A stretch of 64,000 nt of DNA, taken from the NCBI RefSeq assembly GCF_024138395.1, contig NZ_JAMYDU010000008.1, positions 1 through 64,000 on the forward strand. The letters are read 5' to 3'. Positions 16,593 to 26,449 of the stretch are shown here, piece after piece. The stretch's first letter is position 1. Every line of letters starts with the position of its first letter. This stretch comes from Pseudomonas mandelii (lineage in GTDB: Bacteria > Pseudomonadota > Gammaproteobacteria > Pseudomonadales > Pseudomonadaceae). Below the pieces are notes generated by a model. That model had not been told where the DNA came from and did no database searches. It was given only the letters and a program-made list of their open reading frames with translations. Made by a program: the position numbers and the translations under genes.

Positions 16593-17969
16593 ATGTTTGA
16601 AAACTTAACCGACCGTCTCTCGCAGACGCTGCGCCATGTCACCGGCAAGGCCAAGCTGACCGAAGACAACATCAAAGACACCCTGCGCGAAGTGCGCATG
16701 GCGTTGCTCGAAGCCGACGTCGCCTTGCCGGTGGTCAAAGACTTCGTCAATTCGGTCAAGGAGCGCGCTGTCGGCACCGAGGTGTCGCGCAGCCTGACGC
16801 CGGGCCAGGCCTTCGTGAAAATCGTCCAGGCGGAACTCGAAAGCCTGATGGGCGCGGCCAACGAAGACTTGAACCTGAGCGCCGTTCCTCCTGCTGTCGT
16901 GTTGATGGCCGGTTTGCAGGGCGCGGGTAAAACCACCACCGCCGGCAAACTCGCGCGCTTCCTTAAAGAGCGCAAGAAGAAGTCGGTCATGGTCGTGTCC
17001 GCGGACGTTTACCGTCCGGCGGCGATCAAGCAGCTGGAAATGCTCGCGGGTGAAGTTGGCGTTACCTTCTTCCCGTCTGACCTGAGCCAGAAGCCGGTCG
17101 ACATCGCGCAAGCCGCTATTAAAGAAGCAAAACTGAAATTCATCGACGTGGTCATCGTCGATACCGCCGGTCGTCTGCACATCGACGAAGAGATGATGGG
17201 CGAGATCAAGGCGCTGCATGCCGCGATCAACCCGGTTGAAACCCTGTTCGTGGTCGATGCCATGACCGGCCAGGACGCCGCCAACACGGCCAAGGCCTTC
17301 GGCGATGCACTGCCGCTGACCGGTGTGATCCTGACCAAGGTCGACGGCGATGCCCGTGGCGGTGCCGCGTTGTCGGTACGGGCCATCACCGGCAAGCCGA
17401 TCAAGTTCATCGGTATGGGCGAGAAGAGCGAAGCGCTCGAACCGTTCCACCCTGAGCGTATCGCTTCGCGCATCCTCGGCATGGGCGACGTACTCAGCCT
17501 GATCGAGCAGGCCGAACAGACCCTCGACAAAGACAAGGCCGATAAACTGGCCAAGAAGCTGAAGAAGGGCAAGGGCTTCGACCTCGAAGACTTCCGCGAT
17601 CAGCTGCAACAGATGAAGAACATGGGCGGCCTCGGCGGCCTCATGGACAAACTGCCGAACATCGGCGGTGTGAACCTGGCGCAGATGGGCAATGCCCAGG
17701 GCGCGGCAGAGAAACAGTTCAAGCAGATGGAAGCCATCATCAACTCCATGACCCCGGCCGAGCGCCGCGACCCTGAGCTGATCAGTGGTTCGCGCAAGCG
17801 CCGGATCGCCATGGGTTCCGGCACTCAGGTGCAGGACATCGGTCGCTTGATCAAGCAGCACAAGCAGATGCAGAAGATGATGAAGAAATTCTCCGCGAAA
17901 GGCGGAATGGCCAAAATGATGCGCGGCATGGGCGGTATGTTGCCCGGCGGCGGCATGCCGAAAATGTAA
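16593..17969 (+). CDS. ffh: Signal recognition particle protein Ffh (SRP54)
   Basis: GTPase of 458 aa that with 4.5S RNA targets signal-bearing nascent chains to FtsY and the translocon. An N domain (1-90) precedes the G domain, with P-loop GLQGAGKT (107-114), DTAGRLHID and TKVDGDARGG. The C-terminal M domain is rich in Met (MQKMMKKFSAKGGMAKMMRG) for signal-sequence and RNA binding. Length is normal. AAAGGAT before ATG 16593 is a good Shine-Dalgarno. It is divergent from the ypjD-corC pair; the rpsP operon follows after 249 bp with its own promoter. Confidence 0.98.
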   Translation: MFENLTDRLSQTLRHVTGKAKLTEDNIKDTLREVRMALLEADVALPVVKDFVNSVKERAVGTEVSRSLTPGQAFVKIVQAELESLMGAANEDLNLSAVPPAVVLMAGLQGAGKTTTAGKLARFLKERKKKSVMVVSADVYRPAAIKQLEMLAGEVGVTFFPSDLSQKPVDIAQAAIKEAKLKFIDVVIVDTAGRLHIDEEMMGEIKALHAAINPVETLFVVDAMTGQDAANTAKAFGDALPLTGVILTKVDGDARGGAALSVRAITGKPIKFIGMGEKSEALEPFHPERIASRILGMGDVLSLIEQAEQTLDKDKADKLAKKLKKGKGFDLEDFRDQLQQMKNMGGLGGLMDKLPNIGGVNLAQMGNAQGAAEKQFKQMEAIINSMTPAERRDPELISGSRKRRIAMGSGTQVQDIGRLIKQHKQMQKMMKKFSAKGGMAKMMRGMGGMLPGGGMPKM

Positions 17970-18118
17970 AAGATTCGCGCCGGCAGTCATGTCGGCGCTG
18001 CCCACATGGAAGTGGGATCTCCAGCAAACCCGCACTTGGCGGGAGCTGACTGGCCATCTTCAACGATGGCTCTATAGCAAATCTGGATGGCGACCGATAG
18101 GCCGCCGGAAAAAGACAT

Positions 18119-18146
18119 TTGCAAAAGTCCGGATATTCCTTAGAAT
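18119..18146 (+). promoter_or_regulatory. rpsP: Promoter of the rpsP operon
   Basis: TTGCAA (18119-18124), a 16-bp spacer and TAGAAT (18141-18146) form a sigma-70 type promoter about 73 bp before the rpsP start. It is predicted by eye; the spacer is 1 bp short of ideal. Confidence 0.6.
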
Positions 18147-18218
18147 ATGCGGCCTTTCGGGCACCTATGCCCGCTGTGCCTTTAGATTTGCAGCACCGAC
18201 TACAGGAACGATGTTCAC

Positions 18219-18470
18219 ATGCTAACAATCCGTCTTGCCCTTGGCGGCTCCAAAAAGCGCCCGTTTTACCACTTGACCGTAACCGACAGCCGCAACCCGC
18301 GCGACGGTTCGCACAAGGAACAGGTTGGTTTCTTCAACCCTGTTGCTCGTGGTCAAGAAGTTCGTCTGTCCGTGAACCAAGAGCGCGTAGCCTACTGGCT
18401 GAGCGTTGGTGCACAACCTTCTGAGCGCGTTGCTCAGTTGTTGAAGGAATCTGCTAAGGCTGCGGCCTGA
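18219..18470 (+). CDS. rpsP: 30S ribosomal protein S16
   Basis: Small basic protein of 83 aa with the S16 start [19 protein letters not shown] and the family segment GRNP-like [19 protein letters not shown]. It binds 16S rRNA in the 30S body and aids assembly. It is the first gene of the conserved rpsP-rimM-trmD-rplS operon and is followed after 5 bp by rimM. The start ATG 18219 gives the normal length. Confidence 0.99.
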   Translation: MLTIRLALGGSKKRPFYHLTVTDSRNPRDGSHKEQVGFFNPVARGQEVRLSVNQERVAYWLSVGAQPSERVAQLLKESAKAAA

Positions 18471-18475
18471 GCTAT

Positions 18476-19012
18476 ATGAACGCGACGCCAGTTGTTGCCG
18501 ATGATTTGATCGTTATTGGCAAAATTTATTCTGTTCATGGCGTTCGCGGCGAAGTGAAGGTGTATTCCTTTACTGATCCGACTGAAAACCTGTTGCAGTA
18601 CAAAACCTGGACGCTCAAGCGCGAAGGCAATGTGAAACAGGTCGAGCTGGTCAGCGGACGTGGGAACGACAAGTTCCTGGTCGCAAAGCTCAAGGGTCTC
18701 GATGATCGTGAAGAAGCACGTCTTCTGGCTGGTTATGAGATCTGTGTGCCGCGCAACCTGTTCCCTGAGTTGACCGACGGCGAGTACTACTGGTACCAGC
18801 TGGAAGGTCTGAAGGTTATTGATCAACTCGGGCAACTGCTCGGGAAAATCGATCATCTTCTGGAAACCGGCGCCAATGATGTAATGGTGGTCAAGCCTTG
18901 CGCTGGCAGCCTGGATGATCGCGAACGCCTGTTGCCCTATACGGAGCAATGCGTGTTGGCTGTCGACCTTGCCGCAGGCGAAATGAAGGTGGAATGGGAT
19001 GCGGACTTCTAA
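18476..19012 (+). CDS. rimM: Ribosome maturation factor RimM
   Basis: Protein of 178 aa that binds S19 and assists 30S head maturation. An N-terminal RimM beta-barrel ([21 protein letters not shown]) is followed by a PRC-barrel domain ([16 protein letters not shown] to the end). It starts 5 bp after rpsP and ends 2 bp before the trmD GTG start, consistent with coupled translation of this operon. Confidence 0.98.
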   Translation: MNATPVVADDLIVIGKIYSVHGVRGEVKVYSFTDPTENLLQYKTWTLKREGNVKQVELVSGRGNDKFLVAKLKGLDDREEARLLAGYEICVPRNLFPELTDGEYYWYQLEGLKVIDQLGQLLGKIDHLLETGANDVMVVKPCAGSLDDRERLLPYTEQCVLAVDLAAGEMKVEWDADF

Positions 19013-19014
19013 AC

Positions 19015-19767
19015 GTGGCTAACCTGCGCGTAGAAGTGATCAGTTTGTTTCCCGAGATGTTCTCCGCCATCAGCGAGTACGGCATCACCAGTCGTGCGGT
19101 GAAACAGGGGCTGTTGCAGCTCGCCTGTTGGAATCCGCGAGACTACACGACGGATCGACATCACACTGTGGATGATCGCCCATTTGGCGGTGGTCCGGGC
19201 ATGGTGATGAAGATCAAGCCCCTGGAAGATGCTCTGGTTCAGGCCAAGGCAGCAGCCGGGGAGGCGGCGAAGGTGATTTACCTGTCCCCCCAAGGCCGTC
19301 AACTGACTCAGTCGGCGGTACGCGAGTTGGCGAATCTGGATGCATTGATCCTGATTGCCGGCCGCTATGAAGGCATTGACGAGCGTTTTATTGATGCTCA
19401 TGTCGATGAAGAGTGGTCGATTGGCGACTATGTACTGTCTGGCGGCGAGCTGCCGGCGATGGTCCTGATCGATGCGGTTACACGACTGCTGCCTGGAGCT
19501 TTAGGGCATGCGGACTCCGCCGAGGAAGATTCCTTTACGGATGGTTTGCTGGATTGCCCGCACTACACCCGACCGGAGGTGTATGCGGATCAGCGTGTTC
19601 CCGACGTATTGCTAAGTGGCAATCACGCGCACATCCGGCGTTGGCGTTTACAGCAGTCCCTTGGTAGGACCTTTGAACGACGCGCCGATCTTCTGGAAAG
19701 CCGCTCGCTTTCTGGAGAAGAGAAGAAGCTGCTCGAGGAATACATCCGCGAGCGGGACGATAGTTAA
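19015..19767 (+). CDS. trmD: tRNA (guanine-37 N1)-methyltransferase
   Basis: SPOUT methyltransferase of 250 aa that makes m1G37 in tRNAs reading CNN codons and prevents frameshifting. The trefoil-knot AdoMet site is visible in [15 protein letters not shown] and [18 protein letters not shown] use GTG 19015, two bases after the rimM stop, because it gives the family N-terminus ([16 protein letters not shown]). The open frame upstream overlaps rimM and is spurious. Confidence 0.97.
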   Translation: MANLRVEVISLFPEMFSAISEYGITSRAVKQGLLQLACWNPRDYTTDRHHTVDDRPFGGGPGMVMKIKPLEDALVQAKAAAGEAAKVIYLSPQGRQLTQSAVRELANLDALILIAGRYEGIDERFIDAHVDEEWSIGDYVLSGGELPAMVLIDAVTRLLPGALGHADSAEEDSFTDGLLDCPHYTRPEVYADQRVPDVLLSGNHAHIRRWRLQQSLGRTFERRADLLESRSLSGEEKKLLEEYIRERDDS

Positions 19768-19812
19768 CAACGTATCGATGGTAAATCCGACGATTTACCT
19801 TAGGAGCACAGC

Positions 19813-20163
19813 ATGACTAACAAAATCATCCTTGCACTCGAAGCAGAGCAGATGACCAAAGAGATCCCTACCTTTGCCCCGGGCGACACCATTGTCGTTC
19901 AGGTGAAAGTGAAGGAAGGCGATCGTTCGCGTCTGCAAGCGTTCGAAGGCGTCGTTATCGCCAAGCGTAACCGCGGCGTAAACAGTGCTTTCACCGTTCG
20001 TAAAATCTCCAACGGTGTTGGCGTAGAGCGTACTTTCCAGACCTACAGCCCGCAAATCGACAGCATGGCCGTTAAACGTCGCGGTGACGTGCGTAAAGCC
20101 AAGCTGTACTACCTGCGTGACCTGTCCGGTAAAGCAGCTCGCATCAAGGAAAAACTGGCTTAA
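19813..20163 (+). CDS. rplS: 50S ribosomal protein L19
   Basis: Protein of 116 aa located at the 30S-50S interface. It has the L19 features [20 protein letters not shown] and the C-terminal [19 protein letters not shown]. It is the last gene of the rpsP operon, with TTAGGAGC before the ATG as Shine-Dalgarno. Two hairpins follow it directly. Confidence 0.99.
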
Positions 20164-20213
20164 GTCCAGCTTCCGAAGCCGAAACGCCAGCCTGTTCAGG
20201 CTGGCGATTCAAG

Positions 20214-20248
20214 AAAATGCCTCGTATCGAAAGATGCGGGGCATTTTT
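20214..20248 (+). terminator. Terminator of the rpsP-rplS operon
   Basis: AAAATGCC (from 20214) pairs with GGCATTTT, followed by a T run to 20248. A second perfect hairpin, GCCAGCCTG/CAGGCTGGC at 20186-20205, precedes it. Confidence 0.75.
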
Positions 20249-20293
20249 CGTTGTGGGTGCATCTAAAATCATTTTGGCTGTGGCGGGCTTTCT

Positions 20294-20424
20294 GTAGCAG
20301 CTGCCGAAGGCTGCGTTCGGCTGCGAAGCAGGCGTGAGTCCGGCTAATGCGGTCTGCCTGATGTACCGCAACCTCTGATTTTACGACTGCTGCGCAGCCG
20401 AACGCAGGCTTCGCCAGCTGCTAC
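20294..20424. repeat. Inverted repeat, REP-related variant
   Basis: The arms GTAGCAGCTGCCGAAGGCTG (from 20294) and the inverse ending CGCCAGCTGCTAC (to 20424) resemble family B REPs but differ in sequence, with a longer loop of about 67 bp. Confidence 0.7.
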
Positions 20425-20471
20425 GGATCGCATTACGGCTTAGCTTGGCGGTATTAGTCTGCAGAAGCGCA

Positions 20472-20501
20472 AACGCCCCGAACAAGTCGGGGCGTTTTTT
20501 T
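20472..20501. terminator. Intrinsic terminator between convergent operons
   Basis: AACGCCCCG-AACAAGT-CGGGGCGTT is followed by seven T on the plus strand. The A run on the other side gives only a short T tract for suhB, so it is stronger for plus-strand transcription, though it may serve both. Confidence 0.75.
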
Positions 20502-20516
20502 GAGGTGCTTTTGCGT

Positions 20517-21335
20517 TTAGCGCTTCAGCGAAGCTGGCAGGTGCGGCTGGATCGCCGTCAGTACTGCCTTGAAGCACTTGGTGTTGCCGGCGACGATGTG
20601 GCCTTTCTCAAGGAAGTCGTGACCGCCGGTGAAGTCGCTCACCAGGCCGCCAGCTTCCTGGATCAGCAGGGCGCCTGCAGCCATGTCCCATTCGGACAGA
20701 CCCGACTCCCAGAACGCATCGAAACGGCCGGCAGCCACGTAGGCCAGGTCCAGGCTCGCTGCGCCAGCGCGGCGGATGCCGGCGGTCTGGCCTACCAGGG
20801 CGCGGAACATGCCCAGGTAGTTGTCGAGGTTGTCCATTTGCTCGTCGCGGAACGGGAAGCCGGTACCCAGCAGGGCGCCGTCCAGGCTGGTGCGGCCGCT
20901 GACGCGCAGGCGACGACCGTTCAGTTGGGCGCCGCGACCACGGCTGGCGGTGAATTCTTCCTGGCGAACCGGGTCCAGAACAACAGCGTGCTCCAGGCGA
21001 CCGCGGTATTTGCAGGCGATGCTGACAGCGAAGTGAGGAATGCCGCGCAGGAAGTTGGTGGTGCCGTCCAGCGGATCGATGATCCACAGGTACTCTTCGC
21101 CTTCGATGCCGTTACCGGCGTGCATGCCGGTTTCTTCGCCCATGATCGAGTGATTGGGGTAAGCCTTGCGCAGTGCATCGATGATTTTCTGTTCGGCGGC
21201 GCGATCCACCTCGGATACGTAATCCTTGGCGTCTTTTTCGTCGACCTTGATGGTATCCAGGCGCTCGATGGAGCGGAAAATCAATTCACTGGCGCTGCGG
21301 GCGGCGCGCAGCGCGATATTCAGCATGGGCTGCAT
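20517..21335 (-). CDS. suhB: Inositol-1-monophosphatase family protein SuhB
   Basis: Protein of 272 aa with the Mg-dependent phosphatase motifs: EEYLWIIDPLDGTTNF (metal Asp residues) and WDMAAGALLIQEAGG near the C-terminus. In E. coli SuhB also joins the rRNA antitermination complex, and in Pseudomonas it affects virulence gene expression; such roles are known for the family and not shown here. It is monocistronic, convergent with the rplS operon and divergent from trmJ. Confidence 0.95.
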   Translation of the reverse strand: MQPMLNIALRAARSASELIFRSIERLDTIKVDEKDAKDYVSEVDRAAEQKIIDALRKAYPNHSIMGEETGMHAGNGIEGEEYLWIIDPLDGTTNFLRGIPHFAVSIACKYRGRLEHAVVLDPVRQEEFTASRGRGAQLNGRRLRVSGRTSLDGALLGTGFPFRDEQMDNLDNYLGMFRALVGQTAGIRRAGAASLDLAYVAAGRFDAFWESGLSEWDMAAGALLIQEAGGLVSDFTGGHDFLEKGHIVAGNTKCFKAVLTAIQPHLPASLKR

Positions 21336-21480
21336 GGATGTGTCACCTAAGGTTGTTAAAGAAAGCCGGGCATTCTATCAGAAAGTTTCTACAGGTGAAG
21401 GTCGGTGTTCGCTTTCATAGCTTAACGGTAGGTTGAGCTGTAAGATTCTGCTCCCATTAAAGTGTTCGAGAGCGCCTCCC

Positions 21481-22251
21481 TTGCTGCAAAACATTCGTGT
21501 CGTCCTGGTCAATACCAGTCACCCCGGCAATATCGGCGGGGCTGCGCGTGCCATGAAGAACATGGGCCTGTCGCGGCTGGTGCTGGTCGAACCGCGGTTG
21601 TTCCCGCATCACGAGGCCGATGCGCGTGCGTCCGGCGCCGGTGACATCCTTGAAAATGCTCAGGTCGTCGCCACCCTGGAAGATGCCTTGGTCGGCTGCA
21701 ATCTGGTGCTCGGTACCAGTGCTCGCGATCGTCGCATTCCCTGGCCGTTGCTCGATCCCCGCGAATGCGGTGTGAAGGTGGTCGAGGAAGCGGGGCAGGG
21801 GGCCGAGATCGCATTGGTGTTTGGTCGTGAAGACTCCGGCCTGACCAATGAAGAGCTGCAGCGATGTCATTATCACGTGCACATCCCATCAGACCCCGAG
21901 TTCAGTTCGCTGAACCTTGGGGCAGCGGTGCAGGTGTTGAGCTATGAAGTGCGCATGTCCTGGTTGGCGGCTGCAGGTCAGCCGAGCAAGGTCGAGAAGG
22001 ATGAAGTGGCGTCCACCAAAAGTGGTGAGCTGGCGACCATGGATGAGCTGGAGCGATTCTATGAACACCTGGAGCAGACGCTGGTGGCCATCGAATTCCT
22101 CGATCCGGAAAAACCACGGCACTTGATGGCGCGTCTGCGCCGGTTGTACGGACGCAGCTCGGTCAGCCGGGCGGAAATGAATATATTGCGTGGCATCCTC
22201 ACGGAAACCCAGAAAGCGGCCCGTGGCGAGCTTCTAAAGCGGAAGGATTAA
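21481..22251 (+). CDS. trmJ: tRNA (cytidine/uridine-32-2'-O)-methyltransferase
   Basis: SPOUT-class enzyme of 256 aa that methylates the ribose of tRNA position 32. The family start [20 protein letters not shown] and the knot segment [16 protein letters not shown] are clear. I use TTG 21481 (protein start [11 protein letters not shown]), which gives the length expected for the family; the upstream open frame to 21433 is not conserved-looking. Its stop overlaps the cysE start region (TAATG), so the two are coupled. Confidence 0.93.
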   Translation: MLQNIRVVLVNTSHPGNIGGAARAMKNMGLSRLVLVEPRLFPHHEADARASGAGDILENAQVVATLEDALVGCNLVLGTSARDRRIPWPLLDPRECGVKVVEEAGQGAEIALVFGREDSGLTNEELQRCHYHVHIPSDPEFSSLNLGAAVQVLSYEVRMSWLAAAGQPSKVEKDEVASTKSGELATMDELERFYEHLEQTLVAIEFLDPEKPRHLMARLRRLYGRSSVSRAEMNILRGILTETQKAARGELLKRKD

Positions 22252-22253
22252 TG

Positions 22254-23027
22254 ATGTTCGAGCGTTTGCGTGAAGATATCCAAAGTGTTTTCCATCGTGA
22301 CCCGGCGGCGCGTAATGCTTTTGAGGTTTTGACGTGCTACCCGGGCATGCACGCCATCTGGATCCATCGCCTGTCGTCAGCGTTGTGGGGCATGGGCTGG
22401 AAATGGCTGGCGCGGCTGGTGTCGAACTTCGGTCGTTGGTTGACCGGGATCGAAATTCATCCGGGTGCCAAGGTCGGTCGTCGCTTCTTTATCGATCATG
22501 GCATGGGCATTGTTATCGGTGAGACCGCCGAGATCGGCAACGACGTCACTCTGTATCAGGGCGTGACTCTTGGCGGCACCAGCTGGAACAAGGGCAAGCG
22601 TCACCCGACTCTGGAAGACGGCGTAGTGGTAGGGGCGGGCGCCAAGGTGCTCGGCCCGTTTACTGTAGGTGCCGGAGCCAAGGTGGGTTCCAATGCGGTG
22701 GTCACCAAGGCGGTTCCGCCTGGGGCGACAGTGGTCGGGATTCCGGGGCGGATCATCGTCAAGTCCGATGAAGAGCAGGACGCCAAGCGCAAGGCCATGG
22801 CCGAGAAGATCGGTTTCGATGCCTATGGTGTCGGCGAAGACATGCCGGACCCGGTGGCTCGAGCCATTAACCAGTTGCTCGATCATCTGCAGGCTGTAGA
22901 TGGTCGGCTTGAAGGGATGTGTGGGGCGCTGAAGGACCTGGGCAGCAATTACTGTGCGAAAGAGCTGCCTGAACTGCGCGAAGAAGACTTTGCCTGTGTG
23001 AAGGACAAGGATCAGAGCCGGGCGTAG
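22254..23027 (+). CDS. cysE: Serine O-acetyltransferase
   Basis: Enzyme of 257 aa that acetylates serine with acetyl-CoA, the first step of cysteine synthesis. A helical N-terminal region is followed by hexapeptide repeats ([22 protein letters not shown], catalytic His within FIDHGMG) and a C-terminal tail longer than that of E. coli CysE. Two tandem ATGs occur at 22251 and 22254; the second has better spacing from GGAAGG. The tail is expected to reach the cysteine feedback site. Its position before the isc operon places cysteine supply next to Fe-S assembly. Confidence 0.93.
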   Translation: MFERLREDIQSVFHRDPAARNAFEVLTCYPGMHAIWIHRLSSALWGMGWKWLARLVSNFGRWLTGIEIHPGAKVGRRFFIDHGMGIVIGETAEIGNDVTLYQGVTLGGTSWNKGKRHPTLEDGVVVGAGAKVLGPFTVGAGAKVGSNAVVTKAVPPGATVVGIPGRIIVKSDEEQDAKRKAMAEKIGFDAYGVGEDMPDPVARAINQLLDHLQAVDGRLEGMCGALKDLGSNYCAKELPELREEDFACVKDKDQSRA

Positions 23028-23106
23028 GAGCTGCCGCAGGCTGCGATCTTTTGATTTTGCCTTGTAAAGCCAAGATCAAAAGATCGCAGCCTGCGGCAGC
23101 TCCTAC
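23025..23106. repeat. REP-type inverted repeat, family B
   Basis: The arms GTAGGAGCTGCCGCAGGCTG (from 23025) and its inverse ending GCTCCTAC flank a 10- to 15-bp loop. It overlaps the cysE stop codon and probably ends the trmJ-cysE transcript. Confidence 0.88.
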
Positions 23107-23192
23107 AGGTCGTATTCAGACAATGACAGCGCGCTCACTGGTGTGCCATTGCGCCGCAGACCCTGCTATGATGCGCGCGCTCTTTTGCGGGT

Positions 23193-23250
23193 AAACCTGA
23201 CTAAAGTACTAGGTCTTATAGTTGACTTAAATACTCGGGAATTGCATACT
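23193..23250 (+). promoter_or_regulatory. iscR: iscR promoter with two abutting IscR-type boxes
   Basis: TTGACT (23222-23227), a 17-bp spacer and CATACT (23245-23250) form the promoter. ATAGTTGACTTAAATACTCG plus GGAAT (23218-23242) matches the type 1 IscR site and covers the -35 and spacer. A weaker 25-bp match (23193-23217, AAACCTGACTAAAGTACTAG...) abuts it upstream. Repression by [2Fe-2S]-IscR is known for this arrangement in E. coli. Confidence 0.75.
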
Positions 23251-23281
23251 CGCCCCATTCCGAACTCCGTGGTAATTGTCC

Positions 23282-23773
23282 ATGCGACTGACTACAAAAG
23301 GCCGATACGCCGTGACCGCCATGCTTGACCTGGCGTTGCACGCGCAGCACGGGCCGGTGTCCCTGGCCGATATCTCCGAGCGCCAAGGCATCTCCCTGTC
23401 CTACCTCGAGCAGCTTTTTGCCAAATTGCGCCGCAGCAATCTGGTGTCCAGCGTTCGCGGTCCAGGCGGTGGTTACCAGTTGTCCCGCGACATGCAGGGC
23501 ATCCAGGTCGCCCAGGTGATCGATGCGGTCAACGAATCGGTCGATGCAACCAAATGCCAGGGCCAGGGTGATTGCCATCAAGGCGACACCTGCTTGACCC
23601 ACCACTTGTGGTGCGATCTGAGCCTGCAGATTCACGAATTTCTGAGCGGTATCAGCTTGGCTGACCTTGTAACTCGCCGTGAGGTGCAAGAAGTAGCCCA
23701 GCGTCAGGACCAGCGTCGTTGCAACAGCAAGGCGCCACGCCTGGACAAGATTGAAGCGTCCGCCGTCGAATGA
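23282..23773 (+). CDS. iscR: Fe-S-sensing Rrf2-family regulator IscR
   Basis: Transcription factor of 163 aa. The winged helix occupies 1-60 ([20 protein letters not shown]). The [2Fe-2S] ligands are C92, C98, C104 and H107. As a holoprotein it represses its own operon. I start at ATG 23282, the normal family N-terminus, rather than at the in-frame TTG 23276. The C-terminal extension after residue 130 is polar and variable. It is followed after 50 bp by iscS. Confidence 0.96.
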   Translation: MRLTTKGRYAVTAMLDLALHAQHGPVSLADISERQGISLSYLEQLFAKLRRSNLVSSVRGPGGGYQLSRDMQGIQVAQVIDAVNESVDATKCQGQGDCHQGDTCLTHHLWCDLSLQIHEFLSGISLADLVTRREVQEVAQRQDQRRCNSKAPRLDKIEASAVE

Positions 23774-23823
23774 CAGCCAAAGAGCTAGCGGCACGCCAGC
23801 CAGCCTGATTTAGGAGATAGTCC

Positions 23824-25038
23824 ATGAAATTGCCGATTTACCTTGATTACTCTGCGACGACCCCGGTTGATCCACGTGTCGCGCAAAAGATGAGTGAATG
23901 CCTGCTGGTCGACGGAAACTTCGGTAACCCGGCGTCCCGTTCCCACGTGTTCGGCTGGAAAGCTGAAGAGTCCGTCGAGAACGCTCGCCGTCAGGTCGCT
24001 GACCTGGTTAACGCCGACCCGCGTGAAATCGTCTGGACCTCCGGTGCCACCGAGTCCGACAACCTGGCAATCAAGGGTGCGGCGCATTTCTACTCCACCA
24101 AAGGCAAGCACCTGATCACCACCAAGATTGAGCACAAGGCTGTCCTCGACACCATGCGCCAACTGGAGCGTGAAGGTTTCGAAGTGACTTACCTCGATCC
24201 TCGCGAAGATGGTCTGGTCACTCCAGAGATGGTCGAAGCTGCCCTGCGCGACGACACCATCCTGGTGTCGATCATGCACGTGAACAACGAAATCGGCACC
24301 GTCAACGACATCGCAGCCATCGGCGAACTGACCCGTTCCAAGGGGATCCTGTTCCACGTCGACGCCGCTCAGTCCACCGGCAAGGTCGAGATCGACCTGT
24401 CGAAACTGAAAGTCGACATGATGTCGTTCTCTGCCCACAAAACCTACGGCCCTAAAGGCATCGGCGCGCTGTACGTCAGCCGCAAGCCGCGTGTGCGCAT
24501 CGAAGCGACCATGCATGGCGGCGGTCACGAGCGTGGCATGCGTTCCGGCACCCTGGCGACCCACCAGATCGTTGGCATGGGCGAAGCTTTCCGTGTAGCC
24601 AAGGAAGACATGGCTGCCGAGAACGTACGCATCAAAGCCCTGAGCGACCGTTTCTTCAAGCAGGTCGAAGGCCTGGAAGAGCTGTACGTCAATGGCAGCA
24701 TGAGCTCCCGCGTACCGCATAACCTGAACCTGAGCTTCAACTACGTTGAAGGCGAGTCGCTGATCATGGCGCTCAAGGATCTGGCGGTTTCGTCCGGTTC
24801 GGCCTGCACCTCGGCATCGCTTGAGCCTTCGTACGTATTGCGCGCCCTGGGCCGCAACGACGAACTGGCACACAGCTCGATTCGTTTCACCTTCGGCCGT
24901 TTCACCACCGAAGAAGAAATCGACTACGCCGCGCAGAAAGTCTGCGAGGCCGTTACCAAGCTGCGCACTCTCTCGCCGCTGTGGGACATGTACAAAGATG
25001 GCGTCGACATTTCGAAAATCGAGTGGGCGGCGCACTGA
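23824..25038 (+). CDS. iscS: Cysteine desulfurase
   Basis: PLP enzyme of 404 aa that takes sulfur from cysteine and passes it to IscU and to tRNA-thiolation partners. The PLP Lys is K206 in [12 protein letters not shown], and the persulfide Cys is C328 in SGSACTSAS, the same numbers as in E. coli IscS. GAGAT precedes ATG 23824. It is the second gene of the isc operon. Confidence 0.98.
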   Translation: MKLPIYLDYSATTPVDPRVAQKMSECLLVDGNFGNPASRSHVFGWKAEESVENARRQVADLVNADPREIVWTSGATESDNLAIKGAAHFYSTKGKHLITTKIEHKAVLDTMRQLEREGFEVTYLDPREDGLVTPEMVEAALRDDTILVSIMHVNNEIGTVNDIAAIGELTRSKGILFHVDAAQSTGKVEIDLSKLKVDMMSFSAHKTYGPKGIGALYVSRKPRVRIEATMHGGGHERGMRSGTLATHQIVGMGEAFRVAKEDMAAENVRIKALSDRFFKQVEGLEELYVNGSMSSRVPHNLNLSFNYVEGESLIMALKDLAVSSGSACTSASLEPSYVLRALGRNDELAHSSIRFTFGRFTTEEEIDYAAQKVCEAVTKLRTLSPLWDMYKDGVDISKIEWAAH

Positions 25039-25123
25039 TATTCAAGTCGCCGCAACCGGGCCCTGCGAATCCACGATTGGCAGGGTTTCAAGAGCGACTC
25101 CTGATGAGTGAGGATTAAGAATC

Positions 25124-25510
25124 ATGGCTTACAGCGAAAAGGTCATCGACCACTACGAGAACCCGCGCAACGTCGGCAAGATGGACGCGGAAGATCCTGA
25201 TGTCGGCACCGGCATGGTCGGCGCTCCGGCGTGCGGCGACGTGATGCGCCTGCAGATCAAGGTCAACGAACAAGGCATCATCGAAGACGCCAAGTTCAAG
25301 ACTTACGGTTGCGGTTCGGCGATCGCCTCCAGCTCCCTGGCGACCGAGTGGATGAAAGGCAAGACTCTGGATGAAGCAGAGACCATCAAGAACACTCAGC
25401 TGGCCGAAGAACTGGCCCTGCCGCCAGTGAAAATTCACTGCTCCGTACTTGCTGAAGACGCTATAAAAGCGGCCGTTCGCGACTACAAGCAGAAGAAAGG
25501 CTTGATCTGA
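25124..25510 (+). CDS. iscU: Fe-S cluster scaffold protein IscU
   Basis: Scaffold of 128 aa on which [2Fe-2S] clusters are built. The ligand and modulating residues are present: C37 and D39 in GAPACGDV, C63 in KTYGCGSA, and C106 next to the HscA recognition motif LPPVKIHC. It follows iscS after 85 bp and precedes iscA after 34 bp. Confidence 0.98.
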   Translation: MAYSEKVIDHYENPRNVGKMDAEDPDVGTGMVGAPACGDVMRLQIKVNEQGIIEDAKFKTYGCGSAIASSSLATEWMKGKTLDEAETIKNTQLAEELALPPVKIHCSVLAEDAIKAAVRDYKQKKGLI

Positions 25511-25544
25511 CTTTCAAGATTTGGCGACGAGTAAGGAGTCACCG

Positions 25545-25868
25545 ATGGCTATCAGCATGACAGAAGCGGCTGCTCAACACGTGCGACGCTCCCTCAACGG
25601 GCGCGGCAAAGGTGAAGGGATTCGTCTGGGTGTTCGCACTACGGGCTGTTCCGGCCTTGCCTACGTGCTGGAGTTTGTCGACGAGGTGGTGGCAGAGGAT
25701 CAGGTGTTCGAAAGTCACGGCGAGAAAGTGATCATCGACCCGAAGAGCCTGGCTTACCTGGACGGCACCGAACTCGATTTCGTCAAGGAAGGGTTGAACG
25801 AAGGCTTCAAGTTCAACAACCCCAACGTACGCGGTGAGTGTGGCTGCGGCGAAAGCTTCAACATCTGA
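25545..25868 (+). CDS. iscA: Fe-S assembly protein IscA
   Basis: A-type carrier of 107 aa with the three conserved Cys: C35 ([10 protein letters not shown]) and C99/C101 in the C-terminal CGCGESF. It transfers clusters or iron to apo-targets, especially [4Fe-4S] proteins. I use ATG 25545, preceded by TAAGGAGTCACCG; the upstream in-frame ATG at 25521 lacks such a site. Confidence 0.97.
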   Translation: MAISMTEAAAQHVRRSLNGRGKGEGIRLGVRTTGCSGLAYVLEFVDEVVAEDQVFESHGEKVIIDPKSLAYLDGTELDFVKEGLNEGFKFNNPNVRGECGCGESFNI

Positions 25869-25876
25869 GGCTGCGC

Positions 25877-26398
25877 GTGGGTACTCCTTGTCATTTCGCT
25901 TTATTTGAGCTGAAACCGAGCTTCCGTCTGGATCTCGATCAGTTGGCCACGCGCTACCGTGAGTTGGCGCGCGGTGTTCATCCGGACCGCTTTGCCGACG
26001 CTTCCGAGCGTGAGCAGCGGCTGGCGCTCGAGCAATCCGCGAGCCTCAACGAGGCCTACCAGACGCTCAAAAGCCCCCCCAAACGCGCGCGATATTTGCT
26101 CGCCATGGGCGGTCGCGAGCTGCCGCTGGAGGTCACGGTGCATGATCCGGAGTTTCTTCTGCAGCAGATGGAGTTGCGTGAAGAGCTCGAAGACCTGCAA
26201 GACAGCGCCGACCTGGCGGGTGTTGCAGTGTTCAAGCGTCGCCTGAAGACCGCGCAGGATGAACTGAACGAAAGCTTCGCAGCCTGTTGGGATGATGCAG
26301 CGCAACGTGAACAGGCCGAACGCCTGATGCGGCGCATGCAGTTCCTCGACAAGCTCACCTACGAAGTGCGCCAGTTAGAAGAGCGCCTCGACGATTAA
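25877..26398 (+). CDS. hscB: Fe-S co-chaperone HscB (J-domain)
   Basis: Co-chaperone of 173 aa that brings IscU to HscA and stimulates its ATPase. The J domain carries HPDRF (HPD at 35-37), and the C-terminal three-helix region binds IscU. The start is GTG 25877 ([15 protein letters not shown]), 8 bp after the iscA stop; the longer frame overlaps iscA and is unlikely. Confidence 0.96.
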   Translation: MGTPCHFALFELKPSFRLDLDQLATRYRELARGVHPDRFADASEREQRLALEQSASLNEAYQTLKSPPKRARYLLAMGGRELPLEVTVHDPEFLLQQMELREELEDLQDSADLAGVAVFKRRLKTAQDELNESFAACWDDAAQREQAERLMRRMQFLDKLTYEVRQLEERLDD

Positions 26399-26449
26399 CC
26401 CAGTGCCGCTCCGGTCGCACGCCTGATATACAGATAAGTCCTGATCACG

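Larger units (their letters stand above)
20164..20516. other. 353-bp convergent intergenic region (rplS / suhB)
   Basis: No gene is supported. It contains a short hairpin (20186-20205, GCCAGCCTG inverted), the rplS terminator (20214-20248), a divergent REP-like inverted pair (20294-20424) and a bidirectional terminator (20472-20501) close to the suhB stop. Confidence 0.7.

Noticed and set aside
16605..18035. A 476-codon antisense frame inside ffh
   Set aside because: ffh is complete with all GTPase motifs; the reverse frame shows no domain.
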